A stretch of 21,322 nucleotides of DNA from CBIFWW01 sp966186435 (GCA_966186435.1 CBIFWW010000048.1:1-21322), one strand, 5' to 3'; shown: positions 1 to 6,402, counted from the first letter of the stretch. Notes: generated by a model not told the origin, from the letters alone. A program made the numbers and translations.

Positions 1-222
1 AAGAGTGCTAATAATACCCGCCATCATTAATTTTCTTAAGCCTCATTCCCGCCAAGAAGCCAGTCCTAGGCCGAAATCACCGTCTAGTACATTACTCACC
101 CCATTAAGCTTAAAAGTGGGTAGGAGTATTCGGCCTAAGTGGATTTTAAATAATGGGCCGGAGCCGGGAAATTATAAAATGGCCACGATGGCGGCAAACG
201 CCCGTGAAATAGCATTAAATAT
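1..222. other. No gene recognised at the left edge
   Basis: I see no supportable gene here. A plus-strand open frame covers most of the stretch, but it has no Shine-Dalgarno site and a composition unlike a protein. The minus strand can be read for about 77 codons with two internal stops and some protein-like hydrophobic stretches, which may be the remnant of a decayed gene that extends beyond the window. I cannot name it. Confidence 0.3.
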
Positions 223-411
223 GTAAATAACTCCGGCCCATTCACCGTGAACGCCAACTACCTGTTGCCGGTGGATCAGAAAAACGTCGCCAACGATCTC
301 ATCGGCTAGGGTTTATCTATGTATTTGGAGCGCACCATCGCTACCATCGGCAACGAACCAAATCCCACCTGAGTCACCGTGTTCAACGGTTTCAGAGCCT
401 TAGCCGATTAG
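223..411 (+). pseudogene. Unrecognised reading frame broken by two stops
   Basis: This frame gives protein-like sequence, including GPFTVNANYLLPVDQKNVAN and then MYLERTIATIGNEPNPT. It is interrupted by TAG at 307 and TGA at 370 and ends with TAG at 409. Both internal stops sit where a single base change from a Trp codon (TGG) would produce them, as expected of decay by point mutation. There is no start codon with a ribosome binding site upstream. I do not recognise the family. A chance frame cannot be excluded, so the call rests on residue composition alone. Confidence 0.3.
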
Positions 412-483
412 CCACTTATTTCTCTCACACTCCAAATCTTCCTTGGTAGTTTTTTTATCATTATTGATGCAGAGTTGATGAAA

Positions 484-511
484 TTGATATTTCGAATGAT
501 TCCTAGCTAAT
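484..511 (+). promoter_or_regulatory. Putative promoter for the trpS leader
   Basis: A TTGATA box at 484-489 matches the sigma-70 -35 hexamer at five of six positions. A weaker -10 candidate, GCTAAT, lies at 506-511 after a 16-base spacer, and the surrounding bases are AT-rich. Transcription would start near 518, shortly before the leader peptide at 535. The placement is what an attenuator needs, but the -10 match is only four of six. Confidence 0.35.
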
Positions 512-534
512 TATTCATATGGTAGTTTGAAGAA

Positions 535-594
535 ATGAAACTAACTTTGCCTGCTGCCTTAACCCACCGTCACTATTGGTGGCTGCCTTATTAG
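535..594 (+). CDS. Tryptophan-rich leader peptide of trpS
   Basis: This 19-codon frame encodes MKLTLPAALTHRHYWWLPY. Two adjacent TGG codons at 577-582 lie three codons before the TAG stop at 592-594. Tandem Trp codons close to the stop of a short peptide are the hallmark of trp-operon-type leader peptides, whose translation speed reports the level of charged tRNA-Trp. The gene downstream is a tryptophanyl-tRNA synthetase, which fits that role exactly. The Shine-Dalgarno site is weak (GAAG-like bases just before the ATG). The frame is far below usual gene-finding length limits. The peptide itself probably has no function beyond being translated. Confidence 0.72.
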   Translation: MKLTLPAALTHRHYWWLPY

Positions 595-666
595 AGGCGG
601 CGCGCATTTCTGCATTTCGATAAAGCCGCCGAAAGGCGATTTTGATCTCTCTAAACCCCTTTCGGC
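564..666 (+). promoter_or_regulatory. Candidate ribosome-mediated attenuator of trpS
   Basis: Four pairings can be read directly. CCACC (564-568) pairs with GGTGG (578-582), which overlaps the Trp codons. GGCGGC (596-601), just after the leader stop, pairs with GCCGCC (625-630). CGCC (627-630) closes a GAAA tetraloop with GGCG (635-638), followed by ATTTTGATCTCT. GCCGAAAGG (628-636) is the perfect complement of CCTTTCGGC (658-666). The second pairing excludes the last two. A ribosome stalled on the Trp codons would leave 596-601 free to form the antiterminator. A ribosome reaching the stop codon would cover 596-601 and allow the terminator-like hairpin. The terminator stem is short and its T tract modest, so the exact terminating structure is uncertain. 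Confidence 0.6.
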
Positions 667-687
667 ACCAATCCTTAAGGAGTTTAT

Positions 688-1695
688 ATGTCACAATCCC
701 ATATCATACTTACCGGCGACCGCCCCACTGGCCAATTACACCTTGGCCATTTTGTTGGCTCCCTGCGCCAGCGGGTGGCCCTGCAACATCACCACCAGCA
801 ATATATTTTGATAGCAGACCTTCAGGGGCTAACCGACAACGGTAATAACCCACAAAAAGTGGCCGATAATATCCTCGAAGTCATGGCGGATTATCTGGCG
901 GTGGGCATCGACCCCACTAAAACTGTGATTTGCCTGCAATCAGCCCTGCCCGCCCTGGCAGAATTAACCATGCTGTATATGAACATCGTCACCGTGGCAC
1001 GGGTTGAGCGCAACCCAACGGTCAAAAGTGAAATCGCCCAAAAGGGATTTAGCCGGGCGCTACCGGTAGGTTTTATGGCTTACCCCATCAGCCAGGCCGC
1101 CGATATTACGGCCTTTCAGGCGGAGCGGGTTCCGGTGGGTGATGATCAGCTGCCGATGATTGAGCAAACCAATGAAATCGTCCACAAGTTGAATAGCCTG
1201 GTGGGTAGCCCAATGCTGCGCCCCTGCAAAGCCATGCTCAGTGAGACCGGGCGGCTGCCGGGGATCGATGGCAACGGTAAAATGTCCAAATCCCTTGGCA
1301 ATACGGTGACGCTCTCCGCCAGCGAGGCCGATATTCACCGTGCCGTGACCGCAATGTACACCGACCCCAATCACCTGCGTTTAAACGATCCCGGCCAGAT
1401 TGAGGGCAATGTGGTGTTTAGTTACCTGGATGCCTTCCATCCGGATAAGGAAAAAGTCGCGGCGATGAAGGAACACTACCGCCAGGGCGGGTTAGGTGAC
1501 CGGGCCTGTAAGGATGAGCTGGAAGGTTGCCTGCAACAGCTTTTAGCCCCAATCCGCAGCCGCCGCGCACAGATAATAAAAGATCGCGATGGGCTGCTGG
1601 CCTTGCTGCGTCAGGGCAGTGAACAGGCTCATCGCTGCACCCAAGAGACACTCCATAAGGTAAAACGTGGGCTGGGGCTGCCGCTGATGTTCTAA
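688..1695 (+). CDS. trpS: Tryptophanyl-tRNA synthetase, auxiliary type
   Basis: This class I aminoacyl-tRNA synthetase of 335 residues charges tRNA-Trp with tryptophan in the cytoplasm. The HIGH-type motif is HLGH at residues 18-21 and KMSKS lies at 198-202. The ATG follows AAGGAG (677-682) at good spacing. The sequence follows the Firmicutes-like TrpRS pattern (ILTGDRPTG near the start, ADLQGLTD, MIEQT, MYTDPNHLR, IEGNVVFSYLD) rather than the E. coli TrpS pattern (SGAQPSGELTIGN, VDQHAIT). It is therefore probably a second, acquired synthetase beside a housekeeping trpS elsewhere. Such auxiliary enzymes can resist indolmycin in Streptomyces; resistance here is inference only. The upstream leader with tandem Trp codons suggests induction when tRNA-Trp is poorly charged. 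A strong terminator closes the unit. Confidence 0.95.
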   Translation: MSQSHIILTGDRPTGQLHLGHFVGSLRQRVALQHHHQQYILIADLQGLTDNGNNPQKVADNILEVMADYLAVGIDPTKTVICLQSALPALAELTMLYMNIVTVARVERNPTVKSEIAQKGFSRALPVGFMAYPISQAADITAFQAERVPVGDDQLPMIEQTNEIVHKLNSLVGSPMLRPCKAMLSETGRLPGIDGNGKMSKSLGNTVTLSASEADIHRAVTAMYTDPNHLRLNDPGQIEGNVVFSYLDAFHPDKEKVAAMKEHYRQGGLGDRACKDELEGCLQQLLAPIRSRRAQIIKDRDGLLALLRQGSEQAHRCTQETLHKVKRGLGLPLMF

Positions 1696-1729
1696 GTCTG
1701 CCCGGGGATTTATCATAAATGGTCAAAAT

Positions 1730-1759
1730 GCCGCCGGGGGTTAATCCCCGGCGGCGTTT
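1730..1759 (+). terminator. Rho-independent terminator after trpS
   Basis: A perfect 10-bp GC-rich stem, GCCGCCGGGG (1730-1739) with CCCCGGCGGC (1746-1755), closes a six-base loop and is followed by GTTTC. The T tract is short, but the stem is very stable and the position between trpS and the next gene fits. Confidence 0.75.
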
Positions 1760-1804
1760 CGCACATACTAAATGCCTGAATGTCACTACGGCAGGGAGCG
1801 CGGT

Positions 1805-2431
1805 ATGGCAAGAGTGAGCGTACATTACGCCAGCTTTGAACAGGATGGAATTTGGGCCACTACCCTTGGTCTGGTGGTAAGGCAACGTAAGCATGACCCG
1901 CTGTATATTCATACCGGGCAAATTGCCCGCATGGAAATAGCGACAGTACAAAACATTAACTGCATCGGCGGCCCCCTGGGTTGGGGAGTGGTAGGGAGCA
2001 CCTTTACTGGCCCGCTGGGTGCCATCAAACATATTTTATTGGGCGGCAGCCTGCGCCAGACCACCTTCGTGCTGGAAACCCACGACGGCAAGCAGATCAT
2101 TGGCGATATCGACGGCAAAATATTTGAAAGCCTGCTGCGCCATAAGCAGATTGCCGATGAGCTATGCGCCTTAATCGACCCCCTGGCCGCCGCTATGGGT
2201 GCAGAAAATAGCTCTTATTTTGATGAAGAGATGGAGCGCAAAGCTTCGCGGATGCTGAGTGAAGCTGACTATCGTGCCTGGAAAGAGCGCACGGGGGAAA
2301 TTGACGAGATCTACCGCTGGATCGAAACCACTGGTTATAAACTGCCGCCGGAAGCCCGCCCAGCCCAAGAGCGCATTGTGCCAGAATGGCAAAAAAAGAA
2401 CCCGGAAGTGCGGATTATTAAACCAGAGTAA
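1805..2431 (+). CDS. Conserved hypothetical protein, 208 aa
   Basis: I do not recognise this family with confidence. An N-terminal part (residues 1-50) looks like a beta-rich domain. A glycine-rich hydrophobic stretch follows (about 52-80, including GGPLGWGVVG), then more beta-like sequence, and a charged, helical C-terminal half (about 140-208) rich in Glu, Lys and Arg. The hydrophobic stretch could be a membrane hairpin, as in small PH-like or DUF6232-like proteins, but that is inference. I chose the ATG at 1805 because AGGGAG (1793-1798) precedes it at six bases; an ATG eleven codons earlier has no ribosome binding site. The gene stands alone between two terminators. Confidence 0.75.
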   Translation: MARVSVHYASFEQDGIWATTLGLVVRQRKHDPLYIHTGQIARMEIATVQNINCIGGPLGWGVVGSTFTGPLGAIKHILLGGSLRQTTFVLETHDGKQIIGDIDGKIFESLLRHKQIADELCALIDPLAAAMGAENSSYFDEEMERKASRMLSEADYRAWKERTGEIDEIYRWIETTGYKLPPEARPAQERIVPEWQKKNPEVRIIKPE

Positions 2432-2491
2432 TTCACACACTTGGCTCCTGATTCCACCGAATTTGCGGTAACTTTTGAATTTATGAATAGC

Positions 2492-2527
2492 AAACGGGCC
2501 AGAAATTCACTTCTAGCCCGTTTTTTT
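2492..2527 (+). terminator. Rho-independent terminator between convergent genes
   Basis: AAACGGGC (2492-2499) and AGAA (2501-2504) pair with TTCT (2511-2514) and GCCCGTTT (2516-2523), with one mismatch and a six-base loop. The stem runs into a seven-base T tract (2521-2527). It ends the 208-residue gene. The opposite gene ends at 2545, so the hairpin may also stop transcription from the minus strand, although the T tract on that side is poor. Confidence 0.85.
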
Positions 2528-2544
2528 CATATAGCGGAACGATA

Positions 2545-2829
2545 TTATCGACGGCCCAGTAACAGCCCCAGTGCAATCCCGACAAAACCTGCGGTGAGCA
2601 AGCCACCGATAGGGTTGTCACGCACTTTTTGGGTTACAGCCTGGGTGGCATCGCACATTGCGTCGCATGCCTGTGCTGAATACTTGCGCGCAGCACCCTG
2701 GGCGCGGTCTTGCGGAGAATCCGCATAGCGGCCAAACTGCTCCTGAGCAGCCCCGCCTACTTCACGGGCTTTATTTTCGACTTTACGGGATAGGTGCTCA
2801 GCACCATCTTTAATTTCTTCAGTAGACAT
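2545..2829 (-). CDS. Small CsbD/DUF883-like stress protein with C-terminal anchor
   Basis: This protein has 94 residues. Residues 1-70 are hydrophilic, Ala/Lys/Gln-rich and helical, resembling CsbD- or YqjD-type stress proteins. Residues 71-94 (NPIGGLLTAGFVGIALGLLL then GRR) form one glycine-zipper membrane segment ending in arginines, as in ElaB/YqjD-type DUF883 proteins that tail-anchor in the inner membrane. E. coli YqjD and ElaB associate with ribosomes in stationary phase; a similar role here is inference. The start is the ATG at 2829, which has AAGGAGG four bases upstream; a GTG five codons earlier overlaps that site and is unlikely. It is the last gene of the minus-strand stress cassette. 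Confidence 0.8.
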   Translation of the reverse strand: MSTEEIKDGAEHLSRKVENKAREVGGAAQEQFGRYADSPQDRAQGAARKYSAQACDAMCDATQAVTQKVRDNPIGGLLTAGFVGIALGLLLGRR

Positions 2830-2861
2830 ATAGCCTCCTTTCACGGTTTGAACATAAAGCT

Positions 2862-2880
2862 TAGTCGCTCTCAGCGGCTA
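2862..2880 (-). terminator. Stem-loop between SDR gene and small anchor gene
   Basis: TAGTCGCT (2862-2869) pairs with AGCGGCTA (2873-2880), including one wobble, around a three-base loop. It lies just after the dehydrogenase stop on the minus strand, but only a short T-rich stretch follows. It could be a weak terminator or an mRNA 3-prime stem-loop. Confidence 0.3.
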
Positions 2881-2914
2881 CGTTTCAATTTAGGACTATG
2901 GGAAATTAGCCTGG

Positions 2915-3805
2915 CTATATTGTGCCGGTGCCGCCATCGGAGCACCAAATTTGACCGGAACAGTAGCTGGCCTCATCGGAAGCCAATAACACATAAAGTG
3001 GGGCGATTTCAGCCGGTTGCCCTGGCCGCCCCAATGGCGCTGATTTGCCAAACTGTTGCACTTTATCCTGAGGCTGCCCTCCGGAAGGTTGGAGCGCTGT
3101 CCAGTATGGCCCTGGTGCCACACCATTTACCCGGATACCCTTCGGCCCTAGCTGTTTTGCCAGTGCTTTAGTAAAGGCGACTATGGAAGCTTTACTCTGG
3201 GCATAATCCAGCAAAATAGCGCTCGGATCCACGGCCTGTACTGAGGTGGTATTGATAATACTGGCACCCTTACCCAAATGGGCCATGGCTGCCTTGGTGA
3301 TCCAGAACATGGCATACACATTAGTTTTGAAAGTGGCATCAAAGCTTTCAGTGGTAAGTTCAGTTATATCTTCACAGTATTGCTGGCGGCCCGCATTGTT
3401 GACCAAAATATCCAGACCACCGAGCTTGTCCACCGCCTGCTGCACCAGAGTTTGACAGAAATTTTCATCCTGAATATCCCCCGGCAGGGCAACCGCCACC
3501 CGGCCTTCCGCTTCAATAAGCTTTATCACCGCCTCTGCATCGCTGCTCTCTTCCGGGAGATAATTGATAGCCACGTCTGCACCCTCGCGGGCAAAGGCAA
3601 TCGCCGCCGCCCGGCCAATGCCCGAATCCCCTCCGGTTATCAGGGCCTTTTTCCCCGCCAGGCGGCCGTGGCCGATGTAGCTTAACTCGCCGTGATCAGG
3701 GATAGGTTCCATCTCTGACGCCAGCCCGGGCATGGATTGCGGCTGCTCTTTAAAAGGCGGTACCGGGTAATGGCGCTCTGTGGTTGGCGTGGTTTTATCA
3801 GTCAT
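2915..3805 (-). CDS. yghA: YghA-like NAD(P)-dependent short-chain dehydrogenase
   Basis: This classical SDR of 296 residues is close to the length of E. coli YghA. An N-terminal extension (1-50) is followed by the Rossmann motif TGGDSGIG (57-64), NNAG (136-139), and the catalytic Asn162, Ser188, Tyr201 and Lys205 (in SVQA and YAQSK). It is expected to reduce an aldehyde or ketone in the cytoplasm. YghA-type enzymes recur among general stress genes, and the neighbours here are of that kind. The start has GAGGG just upstream. That site lies in the 10-bp palindrome CCTCGCGAGG, which could fold over the ribosome binding site. A terminator separates it from the upstream DUF2171 gene, so it may have its own promoter. 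The natural substrate is unknown. Confidence 0.92.
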   Translation of the reverse strand: MTDKTTPTTERHYPVPPFKEQPQSMPGLASEMEPIPDHGELSYIGHGRLAGKKALITGGDSGIGRAAAIAFAREGADVAINYLPEESSDAEAVIKLIEAEGRVAVALPGDIQDENFCQTLVQQAVDKLGGLDILVNNAGRQQYCEDITELTTESFDATFKTNVYAMFWITKAAMAHLGKGASIINTTSVQAVDPSAILLDYAQSKASIVAFTKALAKQLGPKGIRVNGVAPGPYWTALQPSGGQPQDKVQQFGKSAPLGRPGQPAEIAPLYVLLASDEASYCSGQIWCSDGGTGTI

Positions 3806-3828
3806 GTCTGCCCTCGCGAGGTAATCCT

Positions 3829-3856
3829 TTAAAAAATTGCCCCGTCATAGCGGGGC
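3829..3856 (-). terminator. Rho-independent terminator after the DUF2171 gene
   Basis: Read on the minus strand, GCCCCG pairs with CGGGGC (3851-3856 with 3839-3844) around a six-base loop and is followed by AATTTTTTAAA. It lies between the DUF2171 stop and the SDR start and should reduce read-through within the cassette. Confidence 0.8.
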
Positions 3857-3875
3857 ATGGGTATGGCTGCGGTTA

Positions 3876-4112
3876 TCAGGCACCCTGCCAGCTGTCATGT
3901 ACTTCAGATTTATCTTTATTAAGAATAATATTGCCGTTTTCTACTTTTTCTACCCAACTTAGGGGGATGTAATGGTGCTGGCCGCCGGACTCCGGATCGC
4001 TACGGGTTAATTTAATTTGGTCTTCCCCATCCAGATGGTCGACAGTACCAACGTGGCTGCCGCAACTGGCGATCACTGGCGCATGTTCTTTAATATCGCT
4101 TTTATTAATCAT
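3876..4112 (-). CDS. DUF2171 domain protein
   Basis: This 78-residue protein consists of one DUF2171 domain, a small PRC-barrel-like fold. The recognisable signature runs from MINKSDIKEHAPVIASCG through HVGTVDH, IKLTRSDPESGGQHHYIPL and SWV. These proteins are common near stress genes, but their biochemical role is not established. AGGAG lies seven bases before the ATG. An 8-bp perfect hairpin (4127-4149) sits immediately upstream of that site in the 5-prime leader. It lies 72 bases after the 93-residue gene and is followed by a terminator. It has no signal peptide or membrane segment and is probably cytoplasmic. Confidence 0.88.
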   Translation of the reverse strand: MINKSDIKEHAPVIASCGSHVGTVDHLDGEDQIKLTRSDPESGGQHHYIPLSWVEKVENGNIILNKDKSEVHDSWQGA

Positions 4113-4126
4113 TGAAACTCCTGAAC

Positions 4127-4149
4127 AGGGGAAATAGTAATTTTCCCCT
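4127..4149 (-). repeat. Perfect 8-bp stem-loop in the DUF2171 leader
   Basis: AGGGGAAA (4127-4134) and TTTCCCCT (4142-4149) are exact complements around a seven-base loop. On the minus strand the hairpin ends about three bases before AGGAG of the DUF2171 gene. No T tract follows, so it is not an ordinary terminator. It may protect the message or modulate translation. Confidence 0.5.
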
Positions 4150-4184
4150 ATATCATTAAAGGTGAATTAGTTAAAACCGGGAAT

Positions 4185-4466
4185 TTAACGTTTTATCAGT
4201 CGCAGAGCATCGCCATCATTAATGTCATAAAATAACGGCCGGGCATCACTGCTACTCATAACGCGTAAATGACGATTGCAGATAAACCATATTTCGTTGC
4301 GATCGTTTGACAGAATCATATAAGCATCAGAGGTTTCTGAGGGATTAAAACATCCTATTACGCGATAGGCGCGTTGGCTACTAAATCCACTGGATAATGG
4401 GCGCGGCATCGGGCCATTTTCCATTTCAACTATTCGGACATATAAATCGTTTTCCATCCAAAGCAT
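4185..4466 (-). CDS. Conserved hypothetical protein, 93 aa
   Basis: I do not recognise a named family. The protein is short and mixed in composition, with no signal peptide or transmembrane segment. Notable stretches are DLYVRIVEMENGPMPRP, RAYRVIGCFNPSET and DRNEIWFICNRHLRV, which suggest a compact beta-rich fold. AGGGG lies about five bases before the chosen ATG. A second ATG three codons later (MENDLY) is an alternative start. It lies 49 bases after the KGG-repeat gene and 72 before the DUF2171 gene on the same strand, so a role in the same stress response is inferred from context only. An 8-bp inverted repeat (4487-4494 with 4515-4522) spans the gap to the KGG gene. Confidence 0.7.
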   Translation of the reverse strand: MLWMENDLYVRIVEMENGPMPRPLSSGFSSQRAYRVIGCFNPSETSDAYMILSNDRNEIWFICNRHLRVMSSSDARPLFYDINDGDALRLIKR

Positions 4467-4515
4467 AAAAACCCCTGATGCTGATTGAAGTAAGCTTAAT
4501 TACAGTTAAAAAAAC

Positions 4516-4692
4516 TTACTTCTTACCACTGCCATGAGATTGCTCACCGCCCTTTTTACCGGCGTCGGTCGCATGTTGATGGTCTTCTTTCAGACCACTA
4601 CCACTGTGCTGACCTCCCTTCTTACCGGCTTCGGAAGCTTTCTGTTTGTCATCGGCAAAATTACCGGAACCACCGCGATGTTGTTCAGCCAT
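4516..4692 (-). CDS. KGG-repeat stress-induced small protein
   Basis: This 58-residue, highly hydrophilic protein starts MAEQHRGGSGNFADD and carries two KGG repeats: KASEAGKKGGQHSG (residues 18-31) and HATDAGKKGGEQSHG (40-54). This is the KGG/Con-10 type of stress-induced repeat found in YciG, YmdF and Bacillus GsiB. Such proteins are thought to be disordered and to accumulate in stationary phase or under desiccation; the molecular role is not settled. GGAG lies seven bases before the ATG. Upstream is a promoter with the -10 element CTATACT, the preferred form for sigma-S, which supports stationary-phase control. The gene is first in a minus-strand run of stress genes. Confidence 0.88.
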   Translation of the reverse strand: MAEQHRGGSGNFADDKQKASEAGKKGGQHSGSGLKEDHQHATDAGKKGGEQSHGSGKK

Positions 4693-4745
4693 AATTTACT
4701 CCAAATAATTAGATTAAATTTTAACTTGCATCTGTGTCACAACTC

Positions 4746-4773
4746 AGTATAGACAGCCAACCGCGGCAATCAA
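4746..4773 (-). promoter_or_regulatory. Putative sigma-S-type promoter of the stress cassette
   Basis: On the minus strand, TTGATT (4773-4768) is followed after 16 bases by TATACT (4751-4746), within CTATACT. The C before TATACT is a known sigma-S preference. Transcription would begin near 4739, giving a leader of about 47 bases before the KGG-repeat gene. The element fits the stress functions downstream. Confidence 0.6.
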
Positions 4774-5000
4774 ATTAACCGGCCCGTTTAAAAATATTCC
4801 AAAAAACTCCATATGGTAAAAAACCTATAGTTACTCGGCAGTTAAATTACTACAGCCTCATATTTTCGCTAATAATTTAGCGGCGTTTTAGGATAATTCA
4901 GCGCGATATTAAATCTGTGAACCAAAGCGTAACAGGCTATTTTCTACTACGCTTATTGCTGCGTCATTCCCTTCCCGAACAACCACTAAGAAGGTCAATA
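4774..5000. other. Intergenic region between divergent genes
   Basis: This AT-rich stretch separates the minus-strand stress cassette from the plus-strand antiporter. It contains a small hairpin, CGCTAA with TTAGCG near 4869-4884, and presumably the antiporter promoter, which I could not place with confidence. An open frame in phase with the antiporter begins with GTG at 4917 but lacks a ribosome binding site, so I treat it as leader. Confidence 0.4.
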
Positions 5001-6323
5001 ATGAATTTTGTAATATGGATGGGGGCCTTTGGCGCACTGCTACTTATCATGTCTCTGTGTTACGGCTGGCTGAGTCGCACGATGGTGCCGCTATTTGGTC
5101 TCTATTTATTGGTGGGTATCTTGTGCGGGCCGTGGGCGCTCAACCTGGTAGATATTGATGTGGTGAAATACTCCACGATTATCGGCCACGTCACCGAAGT
5201 GGCTATGGCCGCCTCACTCTTTATTACCGGGCTTAAAATACGCCTGCCTCTTAACGATCGCGGCCTGAAGATGGGGGTGCTGCTTGCCGGGCCTACCATG
5301 TTACTCACCGTTGGTGGAATTATGGTGGCAAGCCATTACCTTCTCGGGTTTTCCTGGCCACTGTCCTTGTGTTTTGCGGCAATTATCGCCCCTACAGACC
5401 CAGTGCTCGCCAGCCTGATTTCCTTAAGTGATGCCCGCGACAACGACAGTCTGCGGCTGTCGCTCTCTAGCGAGGCCGGGCTGAACGATGGCACCGCCTT
5501 ACCACTGCTGATCCTCGGGTTAATGTGGTCACAACACCCTGGTGATATTGATTTAATGCATTGGTTCACCCGAGAGGTGCTGTGGTCACTAGCAGCCGGG
5601 CTGTTAATCGGTTTCTTATTGGGCCATGGGGTTGGCCTGGTTGCGACCCGTTTCCGCCATTCCCAACAGGATTTTGCCCCCAGTGATTTTATCGCTCTGG
5701 CGCTTATTTGCCTGAGCTATGCCTTAGCAATGTTCTTCGGTGCTTCCGGTTTTTTAGCCGCCTTCGCTGCGGGTATGGGCTTGCGCAGTGCTGAACTTAA
5801 AGTGCAGCGGCGCTTCCCTGATGAGCAGGACGAACAGCAAGGGATGGCGCTACCGGCTGAAATTCAGGTTAACCCCCATCAGCGCCACGGCCTACAACAA
5901 ATGACCCGGGTTAAATCCATGGGGCTGGTGATTGGCGATGCGCTCTCCTTTGGGGATTCCGTTGAACGCCTGTTCGCGGCAGCGCTGGTGATCATCCTTG
6001 GTATTACCCTGGCGCAACACTGGCAGCCCGATGGGTTGATTATCGCCGCCCTATTATTCCTGGTCATCCGCCCGCTGGCCGTGTGGCTGGTGACACTCGG
6101 TAGGAATGAGTTGCGCCACCAGCGCCTGATGTTGGGGTGGCTGGGAATACGCGGCATCGGCAGCCTTAACTACATCGCCTATGCCTGGACCCACGGGCTA
6201 CGGGGAAGTGACACCAGTTATATGATGGACTGCGCCCTGACCCTGGTGGTGGTAAGTGTGATGATCCACGGTAGCTCGGTGAATCCCTTAATGAAACTCC
6301 GCCAACGTAAACTCAAGCATTGA
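5001..6323 (+). CDS. CPA1-type cation/proton antiporter
   Basis: This polytopic inner-membrane protein has 440 residues and about 12 hydrophobic segments. It belongs to the monovalent cation:proton antiporter-1 (NhaP/NhaK-like) group and would exchange Na+ or K+ for H+ to maintain pH and ion balance. The transport-core motifs are PTDPVLAS (131-138), where Asp133 is the expected cation-binding acid, and SEAGLNDGTALP (157-168), where Asn162-Asp163 is the family pair. A hydrophilic loop rich in Glu, Gln and Asp (about 270-295) lies between membrane segments. I chose ATG 5001 because AAGG lies just before it and the hydrophobic N-terminus starts there. It stands alone between divergent stress genes and the pao operon. 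Ion specificity cannot be read from the sequence. Confidence 0.9.
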   Translation: MNFVIWMGAFGALLLIMSLCYGWLSRTMVPLFGLYLLVGILCGPWALNLVDIDVVKYSTIIGHVTEVAMAASLFITGLKIRLPLNDRGLKMGVLLAGPTMLLTVGGIMVASHYLLGFSWPLSLCFAAIIAPTDPVLASLISLSDARDNDSLRLSLSSEAGLNDGTALPLLILGLMWSQHPGDIDLMHWFTREVLWSLAAGLLIGFLLGHGVGLVATRFRHSQQDFAPSDFIALALICLSYALAMFFGASGFLAAFAAGMGLRSAELKVQRRFPDEQDEQQGMALPAEIQVNPHQRHGLQQMTRVKSMGLVIGDALSFGDSVERLFAAALVIILGITLAQHWQPDGLIIAALLFLVIRPLAVWLVTLGRNELRHQRLMLGWLGIRGIGSLNYIAYAWTHGLRGSDTSYMMDCALTLVVVSVMIHGSSVNPLMKLRQRKLKH

Positions 6324-6402
6324 TACGCCACGCGCATAGCCCCATTCCTCACCCATGGCTCCACGCCGTCTATGCTTAATGTTCCTTTGTGGTTTTTTGC
6401 CC

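Noticed and set aside
5..226. 73-codon plus-strand frame at the left edge
   Set aside because: It has no ribosome binding site, unlikely composition rich in Pro, Ser and Lys, and no recognisable family.
432..452. Terminator CCAA/TTGG followed by a T run
   Set aside because: The stem is only four base pairs, too weak to claim although seven T residues follow.
412..534. T-box or riboswitch in front of the trpS leader
   Set aside because: No T-box sequence (TGGNACCGCG-like) or known riboswitch core is visible; the short leader peptide explains the region better.
642..845. 67-codon frame overlapping the trpS start
   Set aside because: It is out of phase with trpS, which has clear HIGH and KMSKS motifs and its own RBS.
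1418..2032. 204-codon minus-strand frame across the end of trpS
   Set aside because: It overlaps trpS, its terminator and the start of the next gene, and has no family resemblance; it is an antisense shadow.
4534..4752. 72-codon plus-strand hydrophobic frame
   Set aside because: It is antisense to the KGG-repeat gene, whose repeats explain the sequence.
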